Assembly (NCBI GenBank): GCA_029216955.1
Contig: JANAVB010029819.1
Span: 35,364,831-35,428,830, forward strand
Source: Iris pallida
Lineage: Eukaryota > Streptophyta > Magnoliopsida > Asparagales > Iridaceae
DNA: 64,000 nucleotides
Reading direction: 5' to 3'
Below the pieces are notes generated by a model. That model had not been told where the DNA came from. It did no database searches and saw only the letters and a list, made by a program, of their open reading frames with translations. Made by a program: the position numbers and the translations under genes. Shown piece by piece: positions 36,253 to 51,214 of this stretch; position 1 is the stretch's first letter, and each line of letters starts with the position of its first letter.

Positions 36253-36838
36253 AGTTTTTGTGGTGGCCCATGCAGGTCAGAGCATATCGTACCGATTACG
36301 TAACTGTACTGGTACGAGCCTGCGACTTTGACTAAACCTTAAAAATCTCAATCCACTCTGCCTTGAAAACTCTCCTAGAAATTCTCTACGTCCTTGAAAA
36401 CTCCATAATTTCTCTCGATTATACTTCCTTGCTTTCCGTACCATTGATTCTCGTCCCTTTTATTTCGAGGCGACGAACGATCGTGCTGTCTAGAATCTCT
36501 CAGAAATCCTTAAATTATAGTATAATATTGCATGATTATTGAGTTTGGGTTGTTTATAGATATGAGGGATTATAGATGCCATACGCCCTAGATATATGTT
36601 GGTAGACTTGTTAGTAACTAGTTAGAAGACTTTAGTGACCGTATTTTAAGGAGTAGTGGGACCAAAGGTGGGTAGAAGCCCTCGAGACTTCGTAGCTACA
36701 AAATGATTAGGAGGAGGATATAAACTATTTTCGAGGAATTAAATTTGAGAAGATTAAGGTGGTAGTAGACTTTGAATTTTACGGGATAGTCATGAATTAG
36801 AATTTCGAGGACGAAATTATTTTTAAGGTGGGTAGATT
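36253..36838 (+). other. LARD-B internal domain
   Basis: 586 bp, alignable over its length with the LARD-A core at 11843-12436, including TGGTGGCCCATGCAGGTCAG at the start, ACGAACGATCGTGCTGTCTA in the middle and GAGGACGAAATT plus AAGGTGGGTAGA at the end. No long open frame. The conserved parts are the expected sites for priming and packaging. Confidence 0.87.
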
Positions 36839-40589
<3,751 letters not shown>

Positions 40590-40594
40590 ATTGA

Positions 40595-40801
40595 CAATCA
40601 TGGTTGTTCTTATAATGCTTTGTTGGGAAGACCATTTCTGCATGAACATAACATTGTTCCTTCGACTCTCCATCAATGTTTCAAATATGCCGATGACAAT
40701 GGAGAGGTTCAAAAGGAGGTTGCTGATCTCTATCCTTTCAAAGGCATCGAAGCATACTGCAACGATGCTCGTATGTACAAGGATGAATTCATGAAAGTTG
40801 T
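40595..40801 (+). pseudogene. Tat-2 protease, C-terminal part
   Basis: The frame resumes after the ATTGA duplication with YNALLGRPFLHEHNIVPSTL, then HQCFKYADDNGEV and YPFKGIEAY. The matching Tat-3 segment reads YNILLGRPWIHDYMIVPSTL. This is the conserved C-terminal flap region of Tat proteases. It is cut again at 40801 by the solo LTR. Confidence 0.88.
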
Positions 40802-43800
40802 TGTCACGCCCCAGTTCCGGAATACGGGGACGTGCACGGCCAGCTACGCCGTATAAGGTACGAATACGCTATACGACGATGACGGCTGTCAAGTCCAACT
40901 GGGTATCCTAGCATGCAATCAATCTATGGCCTAAATCCGATCTCATGTCCACAGGTAATAACTACAAAATATTAGCAAGAGAGATAATCATATGAAAAAC
41001 AGGAAATACTCATATGAAATCTGGAATCTACAGTACAGGATAATAATGTAGACAGGTATACCTTCCCACCGTTCCTAGCATGGTCTGGAACTGAAGCACA
41101 CCCTCCAAGTCAAGTCTGGAAGATCCACAGGGTCGGTAACTGAGAATCTGGGAACAATCCAGGGTTGGTCAGGCCAACCGCAGCAAGTACCAGAAAGGAA
41201 GGCTCAAGGACGGGCGAAGAAAACCAGCAGGATAAAATATGACAAGAATAACATATAAAAACAGTAAATAAAGGTAAGGGATCGTGCGGTACCAACGCAC
41301 GATAACAATCCACAAGTATAGTGAAGCTAACACAATCACAATCTCCCTAGCATCCACTAACACCTGCATTGCCAGCTGGAAATCAATATCAGCTGGCTAG
41401 CAGGCAACAAGCCAAACAACACAGAAGGACAAGCGGCCACACAATGCCTACGGCTTGCTATTATTAGCTAACTAGGGTTATCACAGACCTAATTACTAAC
41501 AAGATGCAATGAGACTTCAAAGTCCAGCTCCTGCTTGCTACTACCCGAATGGCCCCAGCAAAAGAAAAAGATAGATATAGCAGGCACACTGCAGTAAGAT
41601 ACATGTGCCCTAAAGAAGTGCCACACTCGACGGAGGGCTGGGAATGCGCTCATCTCGACGGATAGCAACAAATCCCTAGTATATATATAGATACATAGGG
41701 CCAGGGCCAGACAAGCAACAGGTCACTGGGAAGTCCCCATGAACTACATGATTAATCTAGTTATTAGCCTAGTTAGTTTCATTATGGATCCCTGACCGTG
41801 GTACTCAGGGATCCATGTCCTAGACATGATGCAAGACAAGACTGGACTGGTGGTTTATACAAGCACAATCAAGAGAAATCAACCACGGTGTCAAGACAAG
41901 GTCATACCTAGCAAGTCAGGACTGGCTGTCGCAACAGCCATCAAGAGTAAACATGCCATGTCAAGAGTACTAGTCAGGAGTGCGCCACCACGGGCCACTA
42001 TCAGGAATCAAGATATACATGTCAGGTTTACTCGTCATGTCCAGAGTGCTAGTCAGGAGTGCACCACCACGGGCCACTACCAGGAATCAAGTCAGGTCCA
42101 GGTCATCGTGTAACACCAGGAACAAGGTCAAACCTATCAGTCACAAGAAGTCACATGCCCAAATTGTGACATGGATATCGAGTCGGGTACAAGATCACGA
42201 TCTCTACTATAATAGCCTGTCAAGTACACATGGGAACCTACACCTCAAATCATCAAGTCGGTCCATCCACCAGATCAATCTAGTAAGAGTCTCCCATCCA
42301 TGATGGAGTGAATATCACGTCAATAAAGACAACCACCAAGTACCAAGCTCATTCCCCTAACAATGCTAGGCCCTCTGACTCACAAGAATCCTCCAAGTCA
42401 ATGATCACAAGCCACTAGAAAACAAGCCCCTCAACTACCAAGACACACCAATCAACCAGGTTCCCCAACTACCGGAATACACAAAGGTACCAGGTTTTGG
42501 GCGTTGGGAAGTCGAGTAAAAATCATATAATAATACCCTCGATATTCTCCTCGTTCCACGAAATATTCGAAATCACCAAAATCCAAGAATCCACATAGAT
42601 CCACCCAGTCAATATCCCAAGATCGTACTCTCCATAATACTCAATCCTCAGTCATATCCACGAGTCACAATTCCCAATACATAGGACAACTGTCAGCTCT
42701 ATCTGACAGACGAGGACAACCCCTAGGATGAAGGGTCAGGGGACAAGAGTCCGGTAATAAATGCCGCCGGAAGTGGCAAGGATTACATGGACCGCTCTGG
42801 AGAAAATCCACAACCCTTAAACCAAACAAGGACCAGGGTTGCAGACCGTCTCCCGAGTGGAACCGTTTTCCTTACGCTATCCGACGGACAAGACATGTCA
42901 AGACGCTAGGCGACTAATCTAGTCGGAAGTCTACCTGGCAGGCAATGGGATCAAGTATACTATACCAAGACATGTACGAGCCCAGTCCAGCAAACCAAAG
43001 GAAGGGTTCTGCCCAATCCTTCGAACCAAATTCCCGATCGGGAATTCTGGAAAAATCCGGCAGAGTCTCCTCTGTATCCTGGACGGGAGCTCCCAGCAAA
43101 TTGGGGCTAAAACCACTCGGCGCAACCCGCCGCAGAATCACAGTCGCAGGCTCGCAGGCTGAGAACACTAAGTCTCAGCTACCAGTAGCACTACGATGCG
43201 TACTGGAAACAAGTCGATAGCCGAGAACACTAGGTCTCGGCCTCCAGCAGCACTACGATGCGTACTGGAAACCAATCGAACCCGAGACCACTAAGTCCCG
43301 GCTTCCAGCAGCGCTACAATGCGTACTGGGCGCCAAGCCAACATGCATAATATAAAACAACCGCCTCGCAGGGCGCACTACAACACATGTCCATAAATCT
43401 AACCCACGCACAATCAATCACAGCCTCAAGTAAGGTCAGCCAAGGCCGCTACCCGACCGCGAGTCGGACACGGGGCATATGGGGACAATCCATACATGTG
43501 AGTCGTGCTCGTGTCCTCGGAGGTGTGGATGACCCATCCGAGTTGTCCGATACGGTCCATCCCGGTATCGGGCCAAACTATCCTAAGTTACCATGGCAGT
43601 TCTACTGCTAAGCTACACTAATCATGATTATATATTTACAATAAATTAAATGCAATAAAATACAGGAGAGATGGCAAGAGCCGTCAATAAGCAAGGGATA
43701 CTTGCCTAGAGGGCTCGGCTAGGTAAGCAAGTCTTCGGCAGTCGCGATCCAAGGTGGCACGCCAATCGAGATCCTCAGAACATACAATAAACAATCATTA

Positions 43801-43869
43801 GCACCAAATAATAAAATAATAGGAGAAATCACAGGTGATGGCAGGAGGCTATACCGTGTGGGTTCCACA

Positions 43870-44470
43870 AGCAGTGCAGGGATCTGGCACGGAAACCGAG
43901 GTACGTGGATCGATACGGGCACGCAAATCGAGACATGCACGTATATCGAGACGCGTACGAGAATCGAGAGAACACGAATATCAAGACGAACAGGGGAGAA
44001 CGTGCACGTAAATCGAGACATGCACGTAGATCGAGAAATCGCGAATATCGAAACGGCGCACGAATTATGCGACACGCAAATCGAGGCGAGCACGTAAATC
44101 GAGACGACCCAAAGTCCAAGGAGCACGTAAATCGATACGGCACACAAATCGATGTGTGTACGCAAATCGATGCGGTACGGAGTCCAAAGTGATACACAAA
44201 CCAAGGCGGCACGTAAATCCGTACGTGCACGCAAACCGAGATAGCACAAAGTCCAAGGTGGCACACATACCAATGTGACACGCAAATCGATGCGTGCACG
44301 CAAACCGAGACGACACAGGCCATAAGATAGGCACAAAGGCCGAGGCACGAAAATCGAGGCGGCACATAAATCGAGACGCACACATCCCGAGAAGCACGAG
44401 GAACAAGGAAACACACGAATCAAGGCTGCGCTGCTCGAGGCAGCACAGTGCACGGGGCAGCGCACCATTC
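43870..44470. repeat. Degenerate 20-30 bp repeats in the solo LTR
   Basis: Phrases like GCACGCAAATCGAGACATGC and GCACGTAAATCGAGACG recur about twenty times with varying spacers. They keep the minus strand open in several frames, which gives long but meaningless Cys/Leu/Arg-rich translations. Confidence 0.85.
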
Positions 44471-44599
44471 AAGGCTGCACGCAACCCAAGGCACACGACC
44501 CAAGGACAGCGTGAAACCCGAGGCTGCACGCTGCTCGAGTAGCGCGGGGCCCAAGGGCGTCCCGCCGCTCGAGGCCGGCACAGCGCTCGTGACGGAGGA

Positions 44600-45300
44600 G
44601 CTAACCACCGGAGAAAGGAAATGAGAGGGGCGGAGGAGAGGCTCACCGGCGTCGGAGCTGGGGTCGACGGCGGCGGCAGGGGGCTCGCGGCAGAGGGAGG
44701 ATGGAGAAGGAGACGGTGGTGGCGCCGGTGGCTGTGGATGGCGGCCACGGGGGCTGTTCGCCGGAGATCGGGCCGGGGAGGAGAAGGACGAGGGGGAGAT
44801 GGTGGAGCCGGCAGCGGCGGTGGAGGCCAGAGATGGAGGCGGTGGTGGCGAGGGAGGCGACGGCGATGATGGGGGTGGTCGCCATGGCGGTGGTGGCTGA
44901 AGTGGTGGCGGCGACTGAAGTGATGGTGGTGGCGGCGCTGGAAGTGATGGTGGTGGAGGAGATGGCGGTGGCGGCCATAGGTGGCGCCGAGGGCGGCCGG
45001 AGGAGTAGGGGGCAGTGGTGGTGGTGACGGTGGCTGGAAGTCGTGGTGGTGGCGGTGGATGGCGGAGACGACGATGATGGTGGTGGAGGTGGCCGGAGCT
45101 GGCCGGGGAAGAGTGGGAGAGGAGGGGGAGATCGAGAGGGAGAGGGAAGGGAGTGAGCTAGAGAGAGAGAGCTGAGGGAAAAGAAAAGGGAAGGGGGCTG
45201 GTCCAGGGAAGAGAGAGAGGGGAGATTTCGGGAGAGAGAGAGAGGGAAAGGTGAGGGAGGAGAGAGGGAGTGGGTGAGTGATGTGAGGGGTGATGTGAGG
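44600..45300. repeat. Purine-rich low-complexity tract in the solo LTR
   Basis: GGTGGC-like repeats at 44640-45110, then GAGAG-rich sequence to about 45300; on the sense (minus) strand this is pyrimidine-rich. It may be the transcribed leader of the LTR. No gene is called. Confidence 0.8.
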
Positions 45301-45480
45301 GGGAGTAGATATTTTAGGAGGGTAGTTTAGGAACAAGAAAATAAATAATAATAATAATAATGAGGATAAATTTGCCTCCAAGAAAATAATAAAAATTTCA
45401 AAAATACCCCAAAAATTAAAATCCTCCAAATAAAATAATACGGTCAAATACGTACTCCAAAATAGGAATATTACAGTTGT

Positions 45481-46538
45481 CCTGTCTCTGGACACTGAAG
45501 AAGAGCAAGAAACAATGCCTAATGACACCCTCATCATTCCTGTCAAAGGGCGTGTTTCTCGTCTTCAGTCTTCTAAGCCACTGGCTATTCACTTGCCAGT
45601 CCAGAAGCAACCAACTGATGACGATCAGGATAAAAGGGAGCTCACCTCTTTTGAGCCACTTATTATTGACTTACGTCGTAACAAGAAAAAAAGACAGCTC
45701 ACCTCTTCTGAGCCACTTGTTATTGATTTATCTCATAACAAGAAAAAAAAAGGAGCTCACCTCTTCTGAGCCGCTTGTTATCGACCTCCGTCGTAACAAA
45801 GCCAATCCTCCTCCACGTTCTTATTCTTCCCCTCTTGTAATCAATCTGATCAAGCCTGCTAAGGTTAAAGATCCTGCTATAAATACAAATGTACAAATCA
45901 ATAAAAAAACATTTACTTTCCAGTATACTGATGTCATTTATCATGCTAAGTGCTATTTGGATATGTTAGATAGCTTTCAGTCATTTACAATGGAAGTTGT
46001 GCAATCTCTTCAAACAGAAGTCTTATTTGAATACCCGAAGGATTCATATCGTATTGTTCCCGCTCGTAAGAAAGGCGAGAGTCCAATACTGTTTAGTAAA
46101 GGACCGGAACAACAATTCAGCTATACGGATGATAGCAAAAATAATAACACGGGCCATCTTCAACTCCGTCGTTACAGTCAATAATCAAAAGACATCATCC
46201 GAAAGATGGGTTATGACTTCAAGAGCGGCCTCAATTACGGCAAAGGAAGAAGAACTCCTATCCGTACGGCTGTTCCAAAAGAAAAATCAGAGATGTAAAA
46301 CAGCAGGACCAAAAGGGGTCTTGGATATGCTTCTCCTCCAGTATTATCCCCAACAGCTTTTGAATCCGATAGTGAGGAGCGTTCTAACTCTTCTGATTCC
46401 AGATCATGGGATTCTGACACCAGCATCGGTCAAGTTCATCGATTGACTGTATCTTCTAACATGGTTTCCGTCGAACTTCCAAAAGACTATGACGAGGATA
46501 TCGAAGAAGATCCCGAAACAGATCCTTGGGTTTAACGA
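45481..46538 (+). pseudogene. Tat-2 protease-to-RT linker with repeated PLVIDL motifs
   Basis: The frame continues from 40801. It carries four to five spaced copies of a short motif: KPLAIHLP, EPLIIDLRRN, EPLVIDLSHN, EPLVIDLRRN and SPLVINL. A one-base length change in an A run near 45750 shifts the frame between the third and fourth copies. Downstream the text becomes frayed, with stops at 46182-46184 and nearby. DSDTSIG at about 46405-46430 matches Tat-3. A TAA at 46532-46534 precedes the RT frame. Tat-3 has the equivalent motif as PLTIRLPR. Function is unknown. Confidence 0.75.
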
Positions 46539-48905
46539 ATGGATACCCAATGGGAACTCCGATTCGAACAAAGGGAACCTCCTACTGAAGATCAATTAGT
46601 TCAAGTTGATGTAGGAGAGAGCGGGTCACCTCGTCCAATATTCATCAGCAAGAACCTCCCAGAGGCAGATAAGCAGGAATTAATTCTTCTTATTAAAGAA
46701 TACATTGATGTCTTTGCTTGGAGCTATGAAGACATGCCAGGTTTAGATCCCAAAGTTGCTACTCACAAACTGAACATCTTGCCGAATGCAAAACCGGTCA
46801 AACAGCAACAACGGCATTTCAAGCCAGAAATGATGGACGCAATCGATGATGAAGTCAAGAAGCTCATCGCTTGTGGCTTTATCAGAGAAGAGCAGCATCC
46901 TGATTGGGTAGCCAATGTCGTCCCAGTTCTAAAGAAAACCGGAAAAGTTCGAGTCTGCATCGACTTTCGGGATCTTAATGAAGCATGTCCAAAAGATAAA
47001 TTTTCTCTCCCTATCACGGACGTCATGATCGACAACACCTGTGGGTTCGAAAGAATATCTTTTATGGACGAATTCTCTGGATACAATCAGATTCGGATGA
47101 ATCCTGAAGATGAAAAACATACTTCTTTCCGCACTCCTCGCGGAGTCTACTGCTATACTGTAATGCCATTTGGTCTCAAGAACGCTGGTGCAACGTACCA
47201 ATGAGCCATAAGTACCATATTTTGAGACCATCTGTACAAGACTGTCGAATGCTACGTTGACGATATTGCTGTCAAAAGTCGTCTAAAGGAAGATCACATC
47301 CAAGACTTGAGAACTATCTTCAACCTCATGCGCCAACATCAACTCAAAATAAATCCTACCAAGTCATTCTTGGGTGTCTCTAGTAGCAAATTTCTCGGCT
47401 TCGTCATTACCTCTAAGGGTATACATGTGGATCCCGAGAAGATCAAAGCCATTCAAGAGATGCATCATCTACGCAACCTAAAAGAGCTACGAGGATTCCA
47501 AGGTCGACTTGCGTACATCAGGAGATTCATTTCGAATCTGTCTGGACGCTGCAGACCATTCACTCAACTAATGGAGAAGGGTATATCTTTCGTTTGGACT
47601 GAAGAATGTCAACGAGCATTTGACGACATCAAGCGGTATCTCATGAATCCACCAGTCTTGGTGCCACCGATCTCTGGCATACCATTCTTAATGTATGTCC
47701 GTGCTATGGACCATTCATTGGGTGCTTTACTTGCCCAAAAGAACAAGGAAGGCCACGAACAAGCCATCTACTATCTCAGTCGTACTATGATTGGTGCTGA
47801 ACACCGTTATAGCATGGTCGAAAAAGAATGCCTAGCTCTTATGTTTGCTGTTCAGAAGACTCGACATTACATCGTTGGCCAAACTATTTATGTCATATCC
47901 TGAGTTAATCCTCTTCGGATACTGATGAAGAAGCCTAGCACACTCAATTCTAGGCTGGCTACATGGGCCATTTTGTTAGCCCAATATGACATGGTATATG
48001 TTCCTCAAAAGTCTGTCAAAGGTCAAGCACTGGCGGATTTCTTAGCAGCTCATCCTGTTCCGGAGACATCTAAGCTCTACGATGAAATTCCAGACGAGAC
48101 TTTGGAATCTAATACAATTTTCGAAGAATTTCCTACTTGGCATCTATTCTTTGACGGTGCATTCAGGATTGGACCCAATGGTGCCATTGTCGCAGGAGTT
48201 GGAGTTGTCCTTGTTTCTCCAGACGGGTCAGCTATCCAAAGAGCCTACTCTTTAGATGAGCCTTGCTCCAACAACATGGTAGAGTACAATGCTCCACTCA
48301 TCGGTCTTCAGCTAGCCAAACAACTTGACGTCGAGTATCTTGAAGTCTATGGTGACTCCAAGCTGGTTGTTAACCAGATTAGAGGGACTTATGAAGTTCG
48401 CCATCAAGATCTAGTGCCTTACTTTGAAGCGGCAATCAACATGGCTACATTATTCAAAGCCTTCTTCATTGAATATGTACGCCGAGCTTGCAATACTGAG
48501 GCCGACGCTTTGGCCAATCTTGTAGCAGTCTTAGCCATCCCTATCAAAAGACAGCAGGTGGTGGTCATCTCTAATCGAGAATTGTTCTGCGTTGAAAACA
48601 ATCGTAATATTGAGTTCAGTAATCTTACTGGAGTCAATGTTATCAGTGAAGATTGGAGAACTCCTTTTATCGACTTTGTGGTCCATGGCATACTCCCTGA
48701 AGATCCTAAGGAGGCTACGAGTATTCGTCGACGGTCTCTACGATTCTACTATAATCAGACCACCAAAACTCTCTATCGACGGACCTATGATGGTCTACTC
48801 TTGCGCTGCTTTGCTGGTGATGAAGCGAAGCAAGTATTGCGTAAAGCTCACGACGGTGTCTGCGGATCACATCAACCCGGTCCTAAGCTACATGATCGTA
48901 TCTGA
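46539..48905 (+). pseudogene. Tat-2 reverse transcriptase, RNase H and second RNase H
   Basis: RT from REPPTEDQ through DVFAWSYEDMPGL, VCIDFRDLNEACPKD, MPFGLKNAGATYQ to CYVDD near 47255, with the catalytic Asp pair intact. TGA codons replace Arg at 47202-47204 and probably at 47223-47225. RNase H follows at about 47640-47890, with a TGA at 47901-47903. A second, archaeal-type RNase H, diagnostic of Tat, runs from about 48140 (FFDGAFRIGPNG) through VEYN and YGDSKLVVNQ to EADALANL, with its acidic residues present. The pieces keep one frame apart from the stops. A TGA at 48903-48905 ends the piece just inside the integrase zinc region. Confidence 0.9.
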
Positions 48906-49882
48906 CGCATGGGTTATTACTGGTCCTCTATGGTATCTGATGCCATTGAATATGCAAGGAAATATCGAGCTTGTCAAATCCACGCAGATTTTATTCATCA
49001 ACCATCAGAATTCCTTCATCCGACTGCTGCTTCCTGGCCTTTTAAAGCTTGGGGCATGGACATCATAGGTCCTATTAATCCTCCTTCTTCTAGAGGACAT
49101 CGGTTCATACTGGCAATAACCGACTACTTCTCCAAATAGGTCGAAGCTATACCATTGGCTGAAGTCAATACCAGTAGCATCATCAACTTTGTCAAACACC
49201 ATGTCATCTATCGATTTGGTGTACCTCGAAGAATCATCCACGACAATGGACCTCAATTCATCAGTCAAAAGTTCGCAAGGTTCTATGATGATCACCGGAT
49301 TGACAATATCGCTTTGACAGCCTACAATCCTGCTGCTAATGGCTTAGCTCTCCTCAAGAAGTTTGTGTCTACTAACAAACAAAACTGGAGTAAAAAGCTT
49401 GGAGAATATCTTTGGGCCTACCGTACTACGGTCCGCAACCCTACAGGCTGTACACCCTTTTCTTTGGTATACGGCTGTGAAGCAGTTCTACCCCTAGAAC
49501 TCCAAATTCTGTCTTTGAGGATTGCTATCGCCAACGAACTCACGACAGAGAACAACGATCTTCTTCGACTTCAAGAATTAAAAGCGCTCGATGAGAAGCG
49601 GCTATTGGCTCAACAGCATATTGAGTTATACCAAGCCCGCATCTCAAAGACTTTCAACCACAAAGTTATGGTCAGAGCCTTTCAGAAAGGAGAGCTCATT
49701 CTAACCGTCAGACGTCCTATGACTATGACTCACTCAAGCAAAGGCAAGTTCGATGCGAAGTAGGAAGGGCCTTATATCGTGAACAAAGTCTTTTCAAATG
49801 GAGCCTATCAACTCACAGAGCTAGACGGTCGAGTTGCAATGATGCCCATCAATGGCAAATTCCTCAAGAAATATTATGTGTA
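48843..49882 (+). pseudogene. Tat-2 integrase, lacking its catalytic Glu
   Basis: Zinc region AHDGVCGSHQPGPK then RKYRACQIHAD, where Tat-3 has RKCKACQVHAD, so the first Cys of the pair is Tyr. Catalytic Asp in MDIIGP and HDNGPQF are present. In AANGLA-LLKKF nine residues are missing against Tat-3 (AANGLAEVFNKTIIKLLKKF), including the third catalytic residue, Glu. Stops at 48903-48905 (TGA), 49137-49139 (TAG for Trp) and 49761-49763 (TAG for Trp). The C-terminus ends NGKFLKKYYV at 49882, as in Tat-3. It is inactive. Confidence 0.9.
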
Positions 49883-49923
49883 AATGTAACAGACAGTGAT
49901 TGTAATTATCAGACAAGTTCATA

Positions 49924-49929
49924 AATAAA
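49924..49929 (+). terminator. Candidate sense poly(A) signal of Tat-2
   Basis: AATAAA, 42 bases after the integrase stop. A minus-strand AATAAA lies 8 bases further on, so sense and antisense transcripts could end in the same 80-base gap. Full-length element transcripts would have to read through. Confidence 0.4.
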
Positions 49930-49936
49930 ATTCAGT

Positions 49937-49942
49937 TTTATT
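49937..49942 (-). terminator. Poly(A) signal for the Tat-2 antisense frame B
   Basis: Minus-strand AATAAA, 26 bases after the stop of the antisense frame at 49968. Confidence 0.5.
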
Positions 49943-49967
49943 TTATCTTGAATGATAGTACATAATA

Positions 49968-50291
49968 TCAAGGAAGGTTACTATCATCCCTCTCAAATTT
50001 GGGACGCGGGCCACTACCGTACTTATCAAAAATATGATCAGCAAAAGAGTCGAGAATATTCTTGTTGGAACCCACCAGGAACTTGCAAGCAGCCATCCTC
50101 ATGGCCTCTTCTTCTTCAGTCTTCCCTGGTTCAAGAAGGAAGTCCAAGATATCCTTTGGCGGTTTGGGGGCAGACGAACCTTCGCCCGCTGCCATCTATT
50201 TTGATTGAGCCGGTTCAATTGGATGTTCCTCAGTACTTGCTTCCACCATCGAGGCGATCTCAGCCTTCTTGGATGCATCTCCAGACGACAT
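49968..50291 (-). pseudogene. Tat-2 antisense frame B (107 codons, one internal stop)
   Basis: Lies on the strand opposite to Tat-2, tail to tail with its integrase. ATG at 50291 opens MSSGDASKKAEIASMVEAS. An in-frame TAG at about 50196-50198 is followed at once by another ATG, then MAAGEGSSAPKPPKDILDF and a Lys/Glu-rich part to the stop at 49968. A TATA box is 48 bases upstream of the ATG and an AATAAA 26 bases downstream of the stop. No family is recognised; the protein is short, hydrophilic and probably helical. Antisense frames between pol and the 3' LTR are known in plant Tat elements. It could be pseudogenic because of the TAG, or start at the second ATG. Confidence 0.55.
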
Positions 50292-50338
50292 TTTTATGTT
50301 GAAAAGTGAAAGTGACCATCCCATCTGATTTTTTGTTC

Positions 50339-50346
50339 TATTTATA
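50339..50346 (-). promoter_or_regulatory. TATA box of antisense frame B
   Basis: Minus-strand TATAAATA in CTC-TATC-TATAAATA-GAAC, 48 bases before the ATG. The same octamer precedes the Tat-3 antisense gene. The site is partly palindromic, so it also reads TATTTATAG on the plus strand. Confidence 0.6.
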
Positions 50347-50384
50347 GATAGAGAGTCGTAAAACTATGAAGCAACACATTCATT

Positions 50385-50930
50385 CGACGGTTCACCCGTT
50401 CATTATATCCATTTGACGGTTCATCCGTTTATCGTACTCATCCGACGGTTTACCCGTTCATTCATCATATTCATCTGACGGTTCGTCCGTTCATCATATC
50501 CCTTTGACGGTTCGTCCGTTCATTAAACACATTCATCCGACGGTTCGCCCATTTATTATCCGACGGCTTACCCGTTCATTCATCACATTCATCTGACGGT
50601 TCGTCCGTTCATCATATCCCTTTGACGGTTCGTCCATTCATTAAACACATTCATCCGAAGGTTTGCCCATTCATTATCTGACGGTTTACCCGTTCATTCC
50701 ATAATTATCCGACGGTTTACCCGTTCATTCCATAATTATCCGACAGTTTACCCGTTCATTCATCATATTCATTTGACGGTACACCCTTTCATCATCCGAC
50801 GGTTCGTCCATTTACACATCCACTTGACGGTTCACCCGTTCATCATCTAACGGCTCGCCCGTTCATTACATTCATCCGACGATTCATTTCTTTTATTTAA
50901 CTTGACGAATCATCCAGTTCGTTCTTATCA
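50385..50930. repeat. Spacer repeats TTCATCCGACGGTTCACCCG
   Basis: About twenty degenerate copies of a roughly 20-35 bp unit with the core GACGGTTCGTCCGTTCAT. On the minus strand they lie directly upstream of the TATA box of antisense frame B, in enhancer position. Confidence 0.88.
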
Positions 50931-51143
50931 ACAACTTGTCATCTTTGATTAAGTTGTCTATTGAAATAATGGTATTCAATAAATTATATTTGCCACGTCC
51001 ATATTACCTCTGAGCAGATATAGTTGAATATGATTATTTTCCAGAATCAAGAAATATATCATGTCCTGCACCTTTGAATACTATCGCTATTATTTATATC
51101 TGAATAAGATATACAACAAATAATAGAGCCACAAAAATGTCTT
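50931..51143. other. Tat-2 spacer without genes
   Basis: AT-rich. The phrase at 50990-51015 (GCCACGTCCATATTACCTCT followed by GAGCAG) matches the spacer of Tat-3 at 62075-62100, which fixes the alignment of the two spacers. Nothing else was recognised. Confidence 0.6.
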
Positions 51144-51149
51144 TTTATT
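51144..51149 (-). terminator. Poly(A) signal for Tat-2 antisense frame A
   Basis: Minus-strand AATAAA, 66 bases after the frame A stop. Confidence 0.5.
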
Positions 51150-51214
51150 GATCAAAGATGAAAGACGTTACAAAGACACATATCATAAAAAACAAGAAGA
51201 TACAAAAGATCCTT

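Larger units (their letters stand above)
40802..45475 (-). mobile_element. Solo LTR (4.67 kb) of a chromovirus-like family, minus strand
   Basis: TGTCACGCCCC at 40802 and ATTACA at 45475 are flanked by a perfect GTTGT duplication (40797-40801 and 45476-45480). The left 100 bases align with the start of the chromovirus LTR at 19872 (CCCCAGT...GGCCAGCTAC...GACGATG), giving minus-strand orientation. There is no second copy of the ends and no retroviral protein inside, so it is a single LTR left by recombination. At 4.67 kb it is unusually long. It contains degenerate repeats at 43870-44470 and a strongly purine-rich, low-complexity stretch at 44600-45300. Confidence 0.85.

Noticed and set aside
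44065..45546. 493-codon minus-strand open frame with membrane-like start and Pro/His-rich middle
   Set aside because: It begins in Tat-2 sequence, crosses the solo LTR boundary and runs through low-complexity GGTGGC and GAGAG tracts. Composition explains the openness; no family or motif is recognised.
46184..46538. Ogre-type intron between protease and RT
   Set aside because: In Tat-3 the frame continues through this junction with only point stops, and DSDTSIG is shared by both elements, so the region is coding sequence rather than an intron.
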